Below, piece after piece: positions 7,169 through 15,519 of a DNA stretch of 50,093 nt. The translations under genes and the position numbers were made by a program. This stretch comes from Mesorhizobium sp. (GTDB lineage: Bacteria > Pseudomonadota > Alphaproteobacteria > Rhizobiales > Rhizobiaceae), in the NCBI GenBank assembly GCA_027492275.1, contig JAPUFC010000074.1, positions 1-50,093 on the forward strand, read 5' to 3'. The notes beneath the pieces are model-generated. The model was not told the origin of the DNA, did no database searches, and saw only the letters and a program-made list of their open reading frames with translations. The stretch's first letter is position 1. Every line of letters begins with the position of its first letter.

Positions 7169-8760
7169 GATGCGATCGCCATCCCGTCCTTGCGGCCGTC
7201 GGATCCGGCGACATGGCCGCCCTCTCCCAGCCGCATGACGATCTGGGCGCCACCGAAGGCGAAGGCATCGTCGGGGCGCTCGATGACGATCTCGTGCCCC
7301 TTGCCGCGCAAGGCCCCCATGAGCGCTCCGTCCATCGCGGGCTCCACGGCGACCTTCCGGCCGCCGAGAAGCCGCCAGCGGGGCGCGTCCGCCGCTGCCT
7401 GCGGGTTCTGCCGGTGCTTCAGGATGCGGTTCATGAGCTGAAGGTGGCCCTGCGCCTGCATGGGCCCGCCCATCAGCCCGAACGCCATCAGCGGCGATCC
7501 GCTTTCCGACATGACGAATCCCGGGATAATGGTGTGGAAGGGCCGCTTCGATGCGGCCACCTGGTTTGGATGGCCGTCGGCCAGGGAGAAGCCGGCGCCG
7601 CGATTTTGCAGGCTGATGCCGGTGTCCGGCACCACGACCCCCGACCCGAAGCCCATGTAGTTCGACTGGATGAACGAGATCATCATGCCGTCCGCATCGG
7701 CGGCCGACAGGCAGACGGTGCCGCCCGGCCCCGGCGTGCCGTAGCCCGGATCGCCGGCCGCGACGGGATCGATCAGCCGGGCGCGGGACGCGAGATAGTC
7801 CGGATCCAGCAGGGCTTCGGGCGCAAACCGCATGGCGTCGACGTCGCCGACATGGCGATAGAGATCGGCCATGGCGAGCTTGGTCGCCTCGATGGTCGCA
7901 TGCACCTCGTCCGGATCGTCGGCATCGCTGCCGCCATGGGGACTGGCGGCGAGGATGCCCAGCCCCATCAGGGTCGCGATGCCCTGACCGTTGGGCGGCA
8001 GTTCGTGCACCACCGCCCCGGCGTAGCGGCATGACAGCGTCTCGACCCAGTCGGCGCGGTGGCCGGCAAGGTCGTCCATGCAAAGGGCCGCGCCATGCCT
8101 GCGCGCATCGGCGACGATCCTTTCGGCCAGTTCGCCTTCGTAGAACGAGGCTCCCGCCGTCGCCGCTATGCTTTCGAGCGTCCGCGCATGGGCCGGCGAC
8201 CGGAACAGTTCGCCGGCCCTGGGCGCCCTGCCCTCCGGCATGAAGCAGTCCGCGAAGCCGGGCTGCCCCGAAAGCAGCGCGCCGCCCCGCCTCCACAGCT
8301 CGGCGACGATGGGGCTGACCAGGAAACCCTGCCGGGCATGTCGGATGGCCGGCGCGGCTACCCGATCGAGGCTAAGCCTGCCGTGCCGCGCGATCAGTTC
8401 GACCCATGCGGCGACCGCGCCCGGCGTCGTCACCGACTCCCAGCCGCGTTCGGGCATCGCGTCGCGGCCGCAAAAGCGCGCCGCGCTCCAGGCGGCGGGC
8501 GAGCGCCCGGAGGAGTTCAGCCCGTGCAGCGCCGTCCCGTCCCACAGGATCGCGAAAGCGTCGCTGCCGATGCCGCAGCCCGTCGGCTCCACCACGGTCA
8601 GGGTCATGGCCGCCGCGACGACGGCATCGACGGCGTTTCCGCCCTGGCCGAAGATCTCCATCGCGGCCATGGAGGCGAGAGGATGCGATGTGGCGACGAT
8701 GTCGCGCCCCATGACGGCGGAGCGCGACGAGGGATATGGCGATGAGAAGTCCAGATGCAT
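7165..8760 (-). CDS. Gamma-glutamyltransferase family Ntn-hydrolase (oxamate-amidohydrolase-like)
   Basis: A 531-residue member of the GGT family, whose precursors cleave themselves before a Thr that becomes the nucleophile. The likely nucleophile is T348 in GPGGTVC, followed by SFIQSNYMGFGSGVV and PDTGISLQNRG, a pattern closer to the oxamate amidohydrolase HpxW branch than to classical GGT. The large-subunit start GQGGNAVDAVVAA (residues 38-50) and ELPPNGQG (253-260) are also present. No signal peptide is seen, so it is probably cytoplasmic, unlike periplasmic GGTs. The start at 8760 is set by homology to the family's N terminus. The substrate is unknown; an amide or gamma-glutamyl bond is expected. 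Confidence 0.85.
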   Translation of the reverse strand: MHLDFSSPYPSSRSAVMGRDIVATSHPLASMAAMEIFGQGGNAVDAVVAAAMTLTVVEPTGCGIGSDAFAILWDGTALHGLNSSGRSPAAWSAARFCGRDAMPERGWESVTTPGAVAAWVELIARHGRLSLDRVAAPAIRHARQGFLVSPIVAELWRRGGALLSGQPGFADCFMPEGRAPRAGELFRSPAHARTLESIAATAGASFYEGELAERIVADARRHGAALCMDDLAGHRADWVETLSCRYAGAVVHELPPNGQGIATLMGLGILAASPHGGSDADDPDEVHATIEATKLAMADLYRHVGDVDAMRFAPEALLDPDYLASRARLIDPVAAGDPGYGTPGPGGTVCLSAADADGMMISFIQSNYMGFGSGVVVPDTGISLQNRGAGFSLADGHPNQVAASKRPFHTIIPGFVMSESGSPLMAFGLMGGPMQAQGHLQLMNRILKHRQNPQAAADAPRWRLLGGRKVAVEPAMDGALMGALRGKGHEIVIERPDDAFAFGGAQIVMRLGEGGHVAGSDGRKDGMAIAS

Positions 8761-8851
8761 GCTCGATTCCAGCCCGCGACGGTCCGCGGCCACGATTGCT
8801 CTCCGGTGGGTTAGAGCGCAGCCGCCCTTGCGCATGCAAGCGCCGGGCGGC

Positions 8852-8869
8852 ACCAAAAACCGGATTGGT
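8852..8869. promoter_or_regulatory. Operator palindrome ACCAA-N8-TTGGT, site C (upstream of GGT)
   Basis: ACCAAAAACCGGATTGGT, both half-sites exact, 92 bases upstream of the GGT start and just after the GntR gene. One of seven related sites in this window. Confidence 0.6.
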
Positions 8870-8885
8870 CCCGAAGCCCCCGCCT

Positions 8886-9545
8886 TCAGGCAAGGAAAGC
8901 GGAGAGGTCCTCCTGGACGCCGAGAAGATGCTCGCGCATAGCCTGGCCGGCGCCGATGCCGTCGCGCCGGCGGATGGCCTCGGCGATCTTCCTGTGCTGG
9001 GCGACTTCCTGGCGCCGGATGTCGGCCTTGACCATCGCCATGCGCGCGGTCGACCATTCGGGCCGCGTCCGGGCCAGATTGAAGGACTGGACGAGCGCTT
9101 CGACGATCCCGTTGCGCGTCGATTCCGCGATGGCGCTGTGAAAGGCGCCGTCCCAGCGCGTCCAGTCGGCGTCGTCGGCGACTTCGGCGCTGCGGCGCGC
9201 GCACAGTTCGATCCGCGCCAGATCCGGCTCCGAGGCATTGAGCGCGGCCAGCGCGGCGACCGAAGGCTCGACGAGCAGGCGGGTCTCCATGATGCCGCGC
9301 GGGCTGGCGCGGACGACGCTGCGGTCGACGCTGAGGCCGACATGCGGCGGCCGGCCGCCGAGCAGCGTGCCGTTGCGCTTGCCGCGCCAGATGCGGCCTT
9401 CCAGCTCGAGGCGCGCGAGCACCTGGCGCAGTTCCCTGCGGCTGATGTCGAGCGCCAGCGCCAGCTCGCGTTCGGGCGGCAGGCGGTCGCCATCCTTGAG
9501 CTGGTGGCGGGAGATGAAGTCCTCCAGCGACGCGTCGCCGTCCAT
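8886..9545 (-). CDS. FadR-subfamily GntR transcriptional regulator 1
   Basis: A 219-residue regulator with an N-terminal winged helix (about residues 5-70, including LPPERELALALDISRRELR and GRIWRGKRNGT). The C-terminal helical FCD ligand domain has conserved acidic and His residues (D130 region, FHSAIAE near 133, and H175/H200 in HRKI and REHLLG) that usually hold a metal or carboxylate ligand. It lies 58 bases after the permease gene and is probably transcribed with the transporter. It is a paralogue of the second GntR at 16942-17664. It is a prime candidate to bind the ACCAA-N8-TTGGT palindromes near these genes. Confidence 0.88.
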   Translation of the reverse strand: MDGDASLEDFISRHQLKDGDRLPPERELALALDISRRELRQVLARLELEGRIWRGKRNGTLLGGRPPHVGLSVDRSVVRASPRGIMETRLLVEPSVAALAALNASEPDLARIELCARRSAEVADDADWTRWDGAFHSAIAESTRNGIVEALVQSFNLARTRPEWSTARMAMVKADIRRQEVAQHRKIAEAIRRRDGIGAGQAMREHLLGVQEDLSAFLA

Positions 9546-9603
9546 GTCTATCCCCCAGGCTTCCGACGAAGTCCGCCATCCGCCGCGGCGCTTCGCGCCG
9601 CCG

Positions 9604-10584
9604 TCACGAGACCAGGCGCTCCCGCCGCAGGTAGCGGACCGCGATGACCGCCAGGATCAGCGAAACGCCCTGGAAGATCGGCGCGATGAAGAACTCGATG
9701 CCGAGGAGCTGCAGGCCGGTGATGCCGACCGCCACCGTGAACACCGCCACGATCGTGCCGGGCACGTTGAACGTGTTGACGCGGAAGGCGGTCGCGCCGA
9801 GATAGGCGGCGGCGAAGGCGGGAAGCAGGAATGGCGGACCGATGTTCGGATTGCCGGAGCCGAGCTGCGCCGCCTGAAGGATGCCCGCCAGTCCCGCCAG
9901 CACGCCGGCCACGACATAGGCCAGGATGACGAGCCCGTCGACATTGATGCCCGACAGGCGCGCCGCCTCCTTCGAGCCGCCGATGGCGTAGAGATAGCGG
10001 CCGAGCGGCGTGCATTCGAGGACGTACCAGGCGCCCGTGGCGACGATGGCGAGGAAGATCGCGGGCAGCGGGATGCCGAGAAGGTTCTGCTGGGCGAGCG
10101 CGGGAAGCGCCTTGGGGATGTTCTGGTAGATCACGCCGCCATTCGTGTACCAGTAGACCAGCCCCGTCACGATGACGCTTATGCCCAGCGTGGCGACCAG
10201 CGCGTTGATGCCGACCTTGACGATCAGCAGCCCGTTGATCAGACCGACCGTGGCGCAGGCCAGGATCGACAGCACGACGGCCAGCGCCAGCGGCACGCCC
10301 TGTAGCGACGGCAGGCCGGTCACCAGGATCGCGCCCAGGCCGAGCACGGCCGCGATGGAGACGTCGAACTCGCCGATGACCAGAGGGAAGATCAGCGCGA
10401 TCGCCAGGATGGCGGCCACCGATTCCGTGCGCAGGATCGTGCGGGCCATGCTGGCCGTGGGAAAGATGTCCGGCTGCAGCACGGAAAAGACGACGACGAA
10501 GAGGAGCAGGATGACGGGCAAGGCCAGGCCGGCGATGCGGACGCCGACGGGAGCCTGTTTGATCGCTGTTTCTTCCGCCGCCAT
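9604..10584 (-). CDS. Ribose-type (CUT2) ABC transporter permease
   Basis: A 326-residue inner-membrane protein with eight to ten spans of the BPD_transp_2/RbsC family. The family block FPLVIGEFDVSIAAVLGLGA lies at about residues 65-85, and an AIGGSKEAARLSGINVD cytoplasmic coupling loop lies near 205-220. The frame is open upstream as a shadow of the binding-protein gene; the ATG at 10584 gives the standard N terminus. It follows the solute-binding gene by 68 bases, and its ATPase partner is encoded at 12986-14515. Substrates of this class are usually monosaccharides, polyols or autoinducer-like molecules; the one here is unknown. Confidence 0.9.
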   Translation of the reverse strand: MAAEETAIKQAPVGVRIAGLALPVILLLFVVVFSVLQPDIFPTASMARTILRTESVAAILAIALIFPLVIGEFDVSIAAVLGLGAILVTGLPSLQGVPLALAVVLSILACATVGLINGLLIVKVGINALVATLGISVIVTGLVYWYTNGGVIYQNIPKALPALAQQNLLGIPLPAIFLAIVATGAWYVLECTPLGRYLYAIGGSKEAARLSGINVDGLVILAYVVAGVLAGLAGILQAAQLGSGNPNIGPPFLLPAFAAAYLGATAFRVNTFNVPGTIVAVFTVAVGITGLQLLGIEFFIAPIFQGVSLILAVIAVRYLRRERLVS

Positions 10585-10652
10585 CTGGTCGTGTCCCCGC
10601 GTCGTTCGTCGTTTCCGCCGCCAGGCTGAGCGGCAGCCGGCGGAGCCGCGTG

Positions 10653-11759
10653 CTATTTCACGCCCCAGAGCTTCTTGTAGGCGGCGCGGAAATCGATGTC
10701 GCCCTGCCAGGCGCCGGAAGGCTGCATGTTGTCCCTGGTCAGGAGCTTCACGCGCAAGCCCTGGTCGGCGGGCTGCTGGCCGGCGAGCAGGCGGTTCATG
10801 TTGTCGACCATGCCGAAGCTCGCCCATTCGATCGGCAGGCCGACCGTCGCCTTCTGGAAGCCATCCTTGCGGATGATCTCGTTGTTGGCGTCGTTGGCGT
10901 CGAAGCTGATGCCGAAACCCTTGTCCGCCAGGTCCGCCTGTTGCAGCCCCTGCACCATGAAGTTCATGGCGAAGTCGTAGCCGGCCCACAGCGCGGTGAA
11001 GTCGGGGTGCTGGCGGACCAGCGCGACCGTCTGCTTGGGCAGTTCGTTCTGGACCTGGGCGACCAGGAACTCCTGCGCCGCGACGATCTTGCAGTCGCCC
11101 CCGGCGGCCTTGCAATCCTCGATGAAGGCCTTCACGCCGTCGGCGCGGTAGCGGACGCCGGCGAACTCGTTGTCCTCGAGCAGGATCATGTGCGCCTTGT
11201 AGCCGCCCAGCCTGTAGGCGGCCACGCCGGTCATGTACCCCTGTTCGTTGTAGAACTTTTCGGTCAGGGCGATCGCCTCGTAGAGGCCTTCCGAATCCTG
11301 CCCTTCGGCGACGATGTGAATGCCCGCATCGCGCGCCTCGCGAAGCGGCCCCTGGATGAACGCCGAGTCGATCGACGCCAGGATGATGCCGTCCGCCCGG
11401 ATGCTGATCGCCTTCTGCACGGCCTGCGCCTGCTTGGCGTTGTCGCCGGCCGGATCGATCAGCGTGGTCTTCCAGCCGAGCAGGCCCGCCGCCTCGATCA
11501 CGGCGCGCGCCTGGCGGGCGCACCCTTCCGCCGCCATCGAGCAGGGAATGACCACGATATGCTTGCCGGCCGTCGGAGCCGGCCCTTCGGTCGGCGGCGT
11601 GACGGTCAGCGGCGCGACGGAGCTGTCGAATTCCTTGTCGACCTTGGCTTTGAACGCGGCCGCGTCCTGGGCCCCCGCAAGTCCTGTTGCGAGCACCACC
11701 AGGGCTGCCGACAGCGCCCCCATCGACCACGGCGAAAAGCCTTTCCCGACGAACATCAT
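10653..11759 (-). CDS. Periplasmic sugar-binding-protein-like ABC solute receptor
   Basis: A 368-residue protein of the periplasmic_binding_4/RbsB type. It has a signal peptide ending near GAQ-DAA, then IVVIPCSMAAEGCARQA (strand 1, with two Cys that may pair) and IRADGIILASID. Later comes GFGISFDANDANNEIIRKDG, in place of the usual AxND segment that contacts ligand. Two adjacent ATGs at 11759 and 11756 follow a perfect AGGAGG by 5 and 8 bases, so the longer in-frame reading to 11846 is rejected. It would deliver ligand to the permease encoded next. It is preceded by an AT-rich stretch with a TATAAT box. Confidence 0.87.
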   Translation of the reverse strand: MMFVGKGFSPWSMGALSAALVVLATGLAGAQDAAAFKAKVDKEFDSSVAPLTVTPPTEGPAPTAGKHIVVIPCSMAAEGCARQARAVIEAAGLLGWKTTLIDPAGDNAKQAQAVQKAISIRADGIILASIDSAFIQGPLREARDAGIHIVAEGQDSEGLYEAIALTEKFYNEQGYMTGVAAYRLGGYKAHMILLEDNEFAGVRYRADGVKAFIEDCKAAGGDCKIVAAQEFLVAQVQNELPKQTVALVRQHPDFTALWAGYDFAMNFMVQGLQQADLADKGFGISFDANDANNEIIRKDGFQKATVGLPIEWASFGMVDNMNRLLAGQQPADQGLRVKLLTRDNMQPSGAWQGDIDFRAAYKKLWGVK

Positions 11760-11850
11760 CAAAGCCTCCTGAGCGATGCCGTCCCGGAGTCTGGGCTCAA
11801 ACGGAATTCCGGGCAAGGGATCGGAGAACAAACGCGGCATCTTCATTTTT

Positions 11851-11856
11851 ATTATA
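11851..11856 (-). promoter_or_regulatory. Candidate -10 box (TATAAT) for the binding-protein operon
   Basis: Exact TATAAT on the minus strand inside an AT-rich stretch (about 11840-11940) that stands out in this GC-rich DNA. Predicted start of transcription is about 85 bases before the ATG. No good -35 hexamer is seen, so an activator may be needed. Confidence 0.4.
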
Positions 11857-11983
11857 AGTAAAACATAAAAATATAAGGAATTACTATGTTTATCCTATAT
11901 TTCCATCCATTTTATTCTGATATTCTGAAGATATATATGTCAGAGAGGAGGAATAGGAAAAAATCCCGCCACCCGAAAAGCAG

Positions 11984-12001
11984 ACCAATTCCGTGATTGG
12001 G
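11984..12001. promoter_or_regulatory. Operator palindrome, site B (upstream of binding-protein operon)
   Basis: ACCAATTCCGTGATTGGG, one mismatch to ACCAA-N8-TTGGT, in the gap between the SMP-30 stop and the AT-rich promoter of the binding-protein gene. Confidence 0.5.
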
Positions 12002-12024
12002 ACGATGGCCTCCATGGAAGCGCG

Positions 12025-12945
12025 TCAGGCGTTGAAGGCAGGCTTCAGTCCCGGGCGAGGCCAGCGGCACCGAAGAAGCTGTCCCGTGTTGCTGGCGGTG
12101 ATCCAGGCCGTCCGCATGTCGTCGCCGCCGAAGCACAGATTGGTGACCATCTGCGCGGCGAGCGGAAGGGTGTCGCACGATGCGTCGTCGGGGGATACGA
12201 CGTCGATGCCGCCGCGAATGACCGTCGCGACACAGACGGCGCCGCCGGCCTCGACCGCGAGGCTGTCGTAGATGGCCAGGCCGTGCGCGCTCCACACGTG
12301 CCGCGCCGGCTTCCATTGCCCGACCGATCCGGCAACGACGCCCGGCGAGAGGATGTCGAAGGCCCAGAGCCTCGCCGTGAGCGATTCCGCCACATAGAGG
12401 ACCTGTCCGTCGGGGGACAGGCCTATGCCGTTCGGCGTCAGCAGGCCGCGGCGGATCGCTTTTATCCGCGACCCGTCTGCTGCCGCGTAGAAGACCGCGC
12501 CCAGCTCCTGCACGTCGTCGTTCCACTTGGCGAGGTCGGTGAAGTAGAAGCCCCCCGCGCGGTCGAAGACGATGTCGTTGGGACCGCGCAGCGGCCTGCC
12601 GTCGCAGGCGGTGTAGAGTGTCGTGACCTTCCCCGCCGACAGGTCGACGCGCTGGACGCTGCCGCCGGCGTAGCCATCGGGCGTGCCGGCCGGGATGATC
12701 CCCACCTCGGTCCGCTCCCAGGCGAAGCCGCCATTGCTGACCACATAGACCGCTCCGTCGGGGCCGATCGCGGCGCCGTTCGGTCCGCCGCCGAGATGGA
12801 CCAGCCGCTCCACCCGCCCGTCAGCCGTCACCCGCGTCAGATATCCGCCGCGAATCTCGACAAGAAGCACCGACCCGTCGCTCATGGCGATCGGTCCCTC
12901 GGGGAATTCGAGCCCTTCGGCGACGATCTCAACGTCGAGTTGCAT
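12025..12945 (-). CDS. SMP-30/gluconolactonase family protein
   Basis: A 306-residue six-bladed beta-propeller. Visible metal-site residues of the family are E16 in EGLEFPEGP, the Asn in PNDIVFD (about 119), and the Asn and Asp in LTPNGIGLSPD (about 170). Such enzymes open sugar lactones to acids using a divalent metal. There is no signal peptide, so it acts in the cytoplasm. It lies 40 bases after the ribose-type ATPase gene, so transport and lactone hydrolysis of one sugar or sugar acid is a reasonable inference. The exact lactone is unknown. Confidence 0.88.
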   Translation of the reverse strand: MQLDVEIVAEGLEFPEGPIAMSDGSVLLVEIRGGYLTRVTADGRVERLVHLGGGPNGAAIGPDGAVYVVSNGGFAWERTEVGIIPAGTPDGYAGGSVQRVDLSAGKVTTLYTACDGRPLRGPNDIVFDRAGGFYFTDLAKWNDDVQELGAVFYAAADGSRIKAIRRGLLTPNGIGLSPDGQVLYVAESLTARLWAFDILSPGVVAGSVGQWKPARHVWSAHGLAIYDSLAVEAGGAVCVATVIRGGIDVVSPDDASCDTLPLAAQMVTNLCFGGDDMRTAWITASNTGQLLRCRWPRPGLKPAFNA

Positions 12946-12985
12946 GGTCCGCGCCTTTCTCTTGTCGATCCGTGCGGCCGGCCGT

Positions 12986-14515
12986 TCAGGCGGCGAAGAC
13001 GGCGTCCGTCACCTTGTCCGCGACCCGGTCGGCTCCCGCGATCTCGCCCGCGATGCGGCCATTGCTGAGCACCAGGATCCGGTCCGCGACATGGCACAGA
13101 TTGGCGAAGTCGGCATCGATCAGCAGGATCGCGGCGCCCGCGTCGGCGGCCTCGCGGATGATGGCGAAGATTTCCATCTTCGAGCCTATGTCCACGCCCT
13201 GCACCGGCTCGTCCAGCACGATCAGGCGGGGATTGCGCCGCAGCGCCCTGGCAAGAATGACTTTCTGCTGGTTGCCGCCGGACAAGGTCTCGAACCGCGC
13301 CGCCGGATTGGCCGGCCTGATGTTGAATTTGCGGATGAGCGCGGCCGCCGCCCGCCGCTCCTCGCGCTTGCGCAGCCGCCCGCCGCGCCAGAAATCGCGC
13401 ATGTCGGACACGGTCAGGTTCTCGGTGACGGTCATGGCCGGAAAGCCGCCCTTTCCGAGCCGGTCCTCGGGCGTGTAGCCGATGCCGCTGCGCATGCCGT
13501 CGCCGGGGCCGGCGAGATCGAGCTCCCGCCCGTCGACGACGATGCGCCCCGACCGGCGCGGCTGCGCCCCGAAGACGAGCCGGCCGAGTTCGCTGCGGCC
13601 CGCGCCGAGAAGCCCGGCCACGCCGAGAACCTCGCCCCGGCCGATCGTGAAGCTGGCATTGCCGACCCGGTCGCCGGTCAGGTTCTCCACGCTCACCAGC
13701 ACCTCATGCCTGCGTTTCGGCCCGGTTTCCGGCGCCGGCCCGCGCAGCGAGCGGCCGACGATCAGTTCGGCGAGGCTCCTTTCGTCGAGATCGGACGCCG
13801 GCACGGTCGCCACGCGCCTGCCGTCCTTCAGCGCCGTCACCGTATCGGCCAGCGCCAGCACCTCGGGCAGGCGGTGCGACACATAGATGAGCGCGACGCC
13901 CTGGCCGGCCAGCTTTCGCAAGGCGCCGAGCAGATACCGCACCTCCTCGACGGGAAGGGCTGCGGTCGGCTCGTCGAGGACCAGAATCTTGCGGCCCTGT
14001 CCGGCCGTCGCCAGCCCGCGCGCGATCGCCACCAGCGTCTTGTCGGCCTGCGCCAGACGGTTCACCGGCGCGGCAGGATCGATGTGCCCGGCAAAGCCCG
14101 CCAGGGCATCCTTCGCCGCCCGGGTCAGCCCGCGCCGGTCGATGCGTCCGAGCAGCGGCGTGCCGTAGCGCTTGTGCAGCCCGATATTGTCGGCGACCGA
14201 AAGCGTCGGGATGAGAGCCAGGTTCTGGTGCACGAAGCCCAGCCCGTAGCGCAGCGCGTCGGCAGGACTGTATGGCAGCGCCTTCCGCTCGCCGCCGATC
14301 GTGATCTCGCTTCCCGCGTCGGGCGTGTGGAAGCCCGCCTGGCATTTGATGAAGGTGGACTTGCCGCTGCCGTTCTCGCCGACCAGGGCATGGATCTGCC
14401 CCGGCCGCAGGTCGAAATCGACATTCGCCAGCACCGTGTTGCCGGCAAAGGTCTTCGACATGTTGCGCACCGACAGCACCGGAGGCCGGGCGTCTCGCTC
14501 GAGTGGGGGATGCAT
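12986..14515 (-). CDS. Ribose-type ABC transporter ATPase with two nucleotide-binding domains
   Basis: A 509-residue tandem ATPase of the RbsA/MglA class. The first domain has Walker A GENGSGKST near residue 40 and Walker B ILVLDEP near 165. The second has the degenerate P-loop GLLGAGRSE usual for this class and an intact signature LSGGNQQK with LIVLDEP. It powers the permease encoded at 9604-10584. The ATG at 14515 has TGGAG six bases upstream; in-frame ATGs at 14527 and 14563 are possible but less well placed. It is separated from its permease and binding protein by the SMP-30 gene. Confidence 0.9.
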   Translation of the reverse strand: MHPPLERDARPPVLSVRNMSKTFAGNTVLANVDFDLRPGQIHALVGENGSGKSTFIKCQAGFHTPDAGSEITIGGERKALPYSPADALRYGLGFVHQNLALIPTLSVADNIGLHKRYGTPLLGRIDRRGLTRAAKDALAGFAGHIDPAAPVNRLAQADKTLVAIARGLATAGQGRKILVLDEPTAALPVEEVRYLLGALRKLAGQGVALIYVSHRLPEVLALADTVTALKDGRRVATVPASDLDERSLAELIVGRSLRGPAPETGPKRRHEVLVSVENLTGDRVGNASFTIGRGEVLGVAGLLGAGRSELGRLVFGAQPRRSGRIVVDGRELDLAGPGDGMRSGIGYTPEDRLGKGGFPAMTVTENLTVSDMRDFWRGGRLRKREERRAAAALIRKFNIRPANPAARFETLSGGNQQKVILARALRRNPRLIVLDEPVQGVDIGSKMEIFAIIREAADAGAAILLIDADFANLCHVADRILVLSNGRIAGEIAGADRVADKVTDAVFAA

Positions 14516-14615
14516 CGACGACTCCATTGCGATCCCGGCCGCGCACGCAAGCGCGACACGCACCGCCTGTCCGCACTATAGTGTCCGCCCCGCCGGATGG
14601 GGGAGGCCTTTGCGG

Positions 14616-14631
14616 CCAATCCCGGGAATGG
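14616..14631. promoter_or_regulatory. Operator palindrome, site A (upstream of ABC ATPase)
   Basis: CCAATCCCGGGAATGG, a near-perfect 16-bp palindrome matching the core of the ACCAA-N8-TTGGT sites with two deviations. It lies between the TSUP stop and the ATPase start. Confidence 0.45.
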
Positions 14632-14637
14632 TCCGGT

Positions 14638-15474
14638 CTAGCGCATGCTGCGCAGGAGGTCGAAGATCATCTTGGCCGCCGTCACCGACAGGAACAGGGC
14701 GAACCAGAGTTCGAGCGTCCGCGGCTTTATGGCATGGGCGATGCGCGCCCCCACCGGCGCCATCAGCATGGTCAGCGGCAGCAGCGCGAGGGCGGAGGGT
14801 ATGCTGACATAGCCGAGCGAGAAAGGCGGACGTCCGGGAACGGCCATGCCGGTCACGATGTAGCCCAGCGTGCCCGGAACCCCGATCAGGAACCCGATCG
14901 CCGATGCCGTCCCGACCGCCTTGCGCACGTCGTATCCGAACGTCGTCAGGATGGGGACGCTCAGCGTCCCGCCGCCGATCCCCATCAGCGTCGACACCAG
15001 TCCGACGACGCCTCCGAAGAACCATGTCGCGAAACGGTTCGGAAAGCCCGCCCCGTCCCGCGGGACCGACCTGACGAGCACGGTCCTGACCGCGATGACC
15101 AGGGCGACGATCGCAAAGACGGTGGTCAGGAGGCGCCCGTCGACATAGCCGCCGACCAGCGTCCCGGCGACGACGCCGAGCACGATCGGGACGAACCAGC
15201 TTCGCACCAGCGGCCACATCACCGACGAGCGCCTGTGATGGCTGCGGACCGACGCCAGCGAGGTCGCGATGATGGTCGCCAGCGACGTGGCGACGGCGAC
15301 CTTGATGGCGCGCGCCGGCTCGATGCCGAGCGCCGTCAGCACCGTATAGAAGATCGGCACGATGATGATGCCGCCGCCGACGCCGAGCATTCCGGCCAGG
15401 AGCCCGCCGGTCACGCCGGCAAAGACGAGCGCCCCGATCGCCAGGATCAGGAACTGCGGGTCCATATGAGTCAT
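14638..15474 (-). CDS. TSUP family (TauE/SafE-type) anion exporter
   Basis: A 278-residue membrane protein with about eight spans in two homologous halves. Each half has the family's Gly-rich loop: GMLGVGGGIIIVP near residue 28 and TLMGIGGGTLSVP near 165. TSUP members export sulfite, sulfoacetate and other small anions across the inner membrane. A His/Arg-rich cytoplasmic loop (SHHRRSS) joins the spans near residue 78. It lies 45 bases after the M24 peptidase gene and is probably co-transcribed. A link to an organosulfur or organic-anion substrate is only suggested. ATG codons at 15474 and 15465 are both usable. Confidence 0.88.
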   Translation of the reverse strand: MTHMDPQFLILAIGALVFAGVTGGLLAGMLGVGGGIIIVPIFYTVLTALGIEPARAIKVAVATSLATIIATSLASVRSHHRRSSVMWPLVRSWFVPIVLGVVAGTLVGGYVDGRLLTTVFAIVALVIAVRTVLVRSVPRDGAGFPNRFATWFFGGVVGLVSTLMGIGGGTLSVPILTTFGYDVRKAVGTASAIGFLIGVPGTLGYIVTGMAVPGRPPFSLGYVSIPSALALLPLTMLMAPVGARIAHAIKPRTLELWFALFLSVTAAKMIFDLLRSMR

Positions 15475-15519
15475 ATCGTCTTCAGCCTGCTGTGGTCGGA
15501 CGGGCGAGGAACGCGCCGG

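Noticed and set aside
6447-7268. 273-residue minus-strand frame
   Set aside because: It overlaps the chorismate-mutase gene in another frame and is rich in Arg, Ser and Pro with no family match.
12884-14581. 565-residue plus-strand frame
   Set aside because: Shadow of the ABC ATPase on the opposite strand; composition is Arg/Gln/Asp-rich and no start signal is seen.
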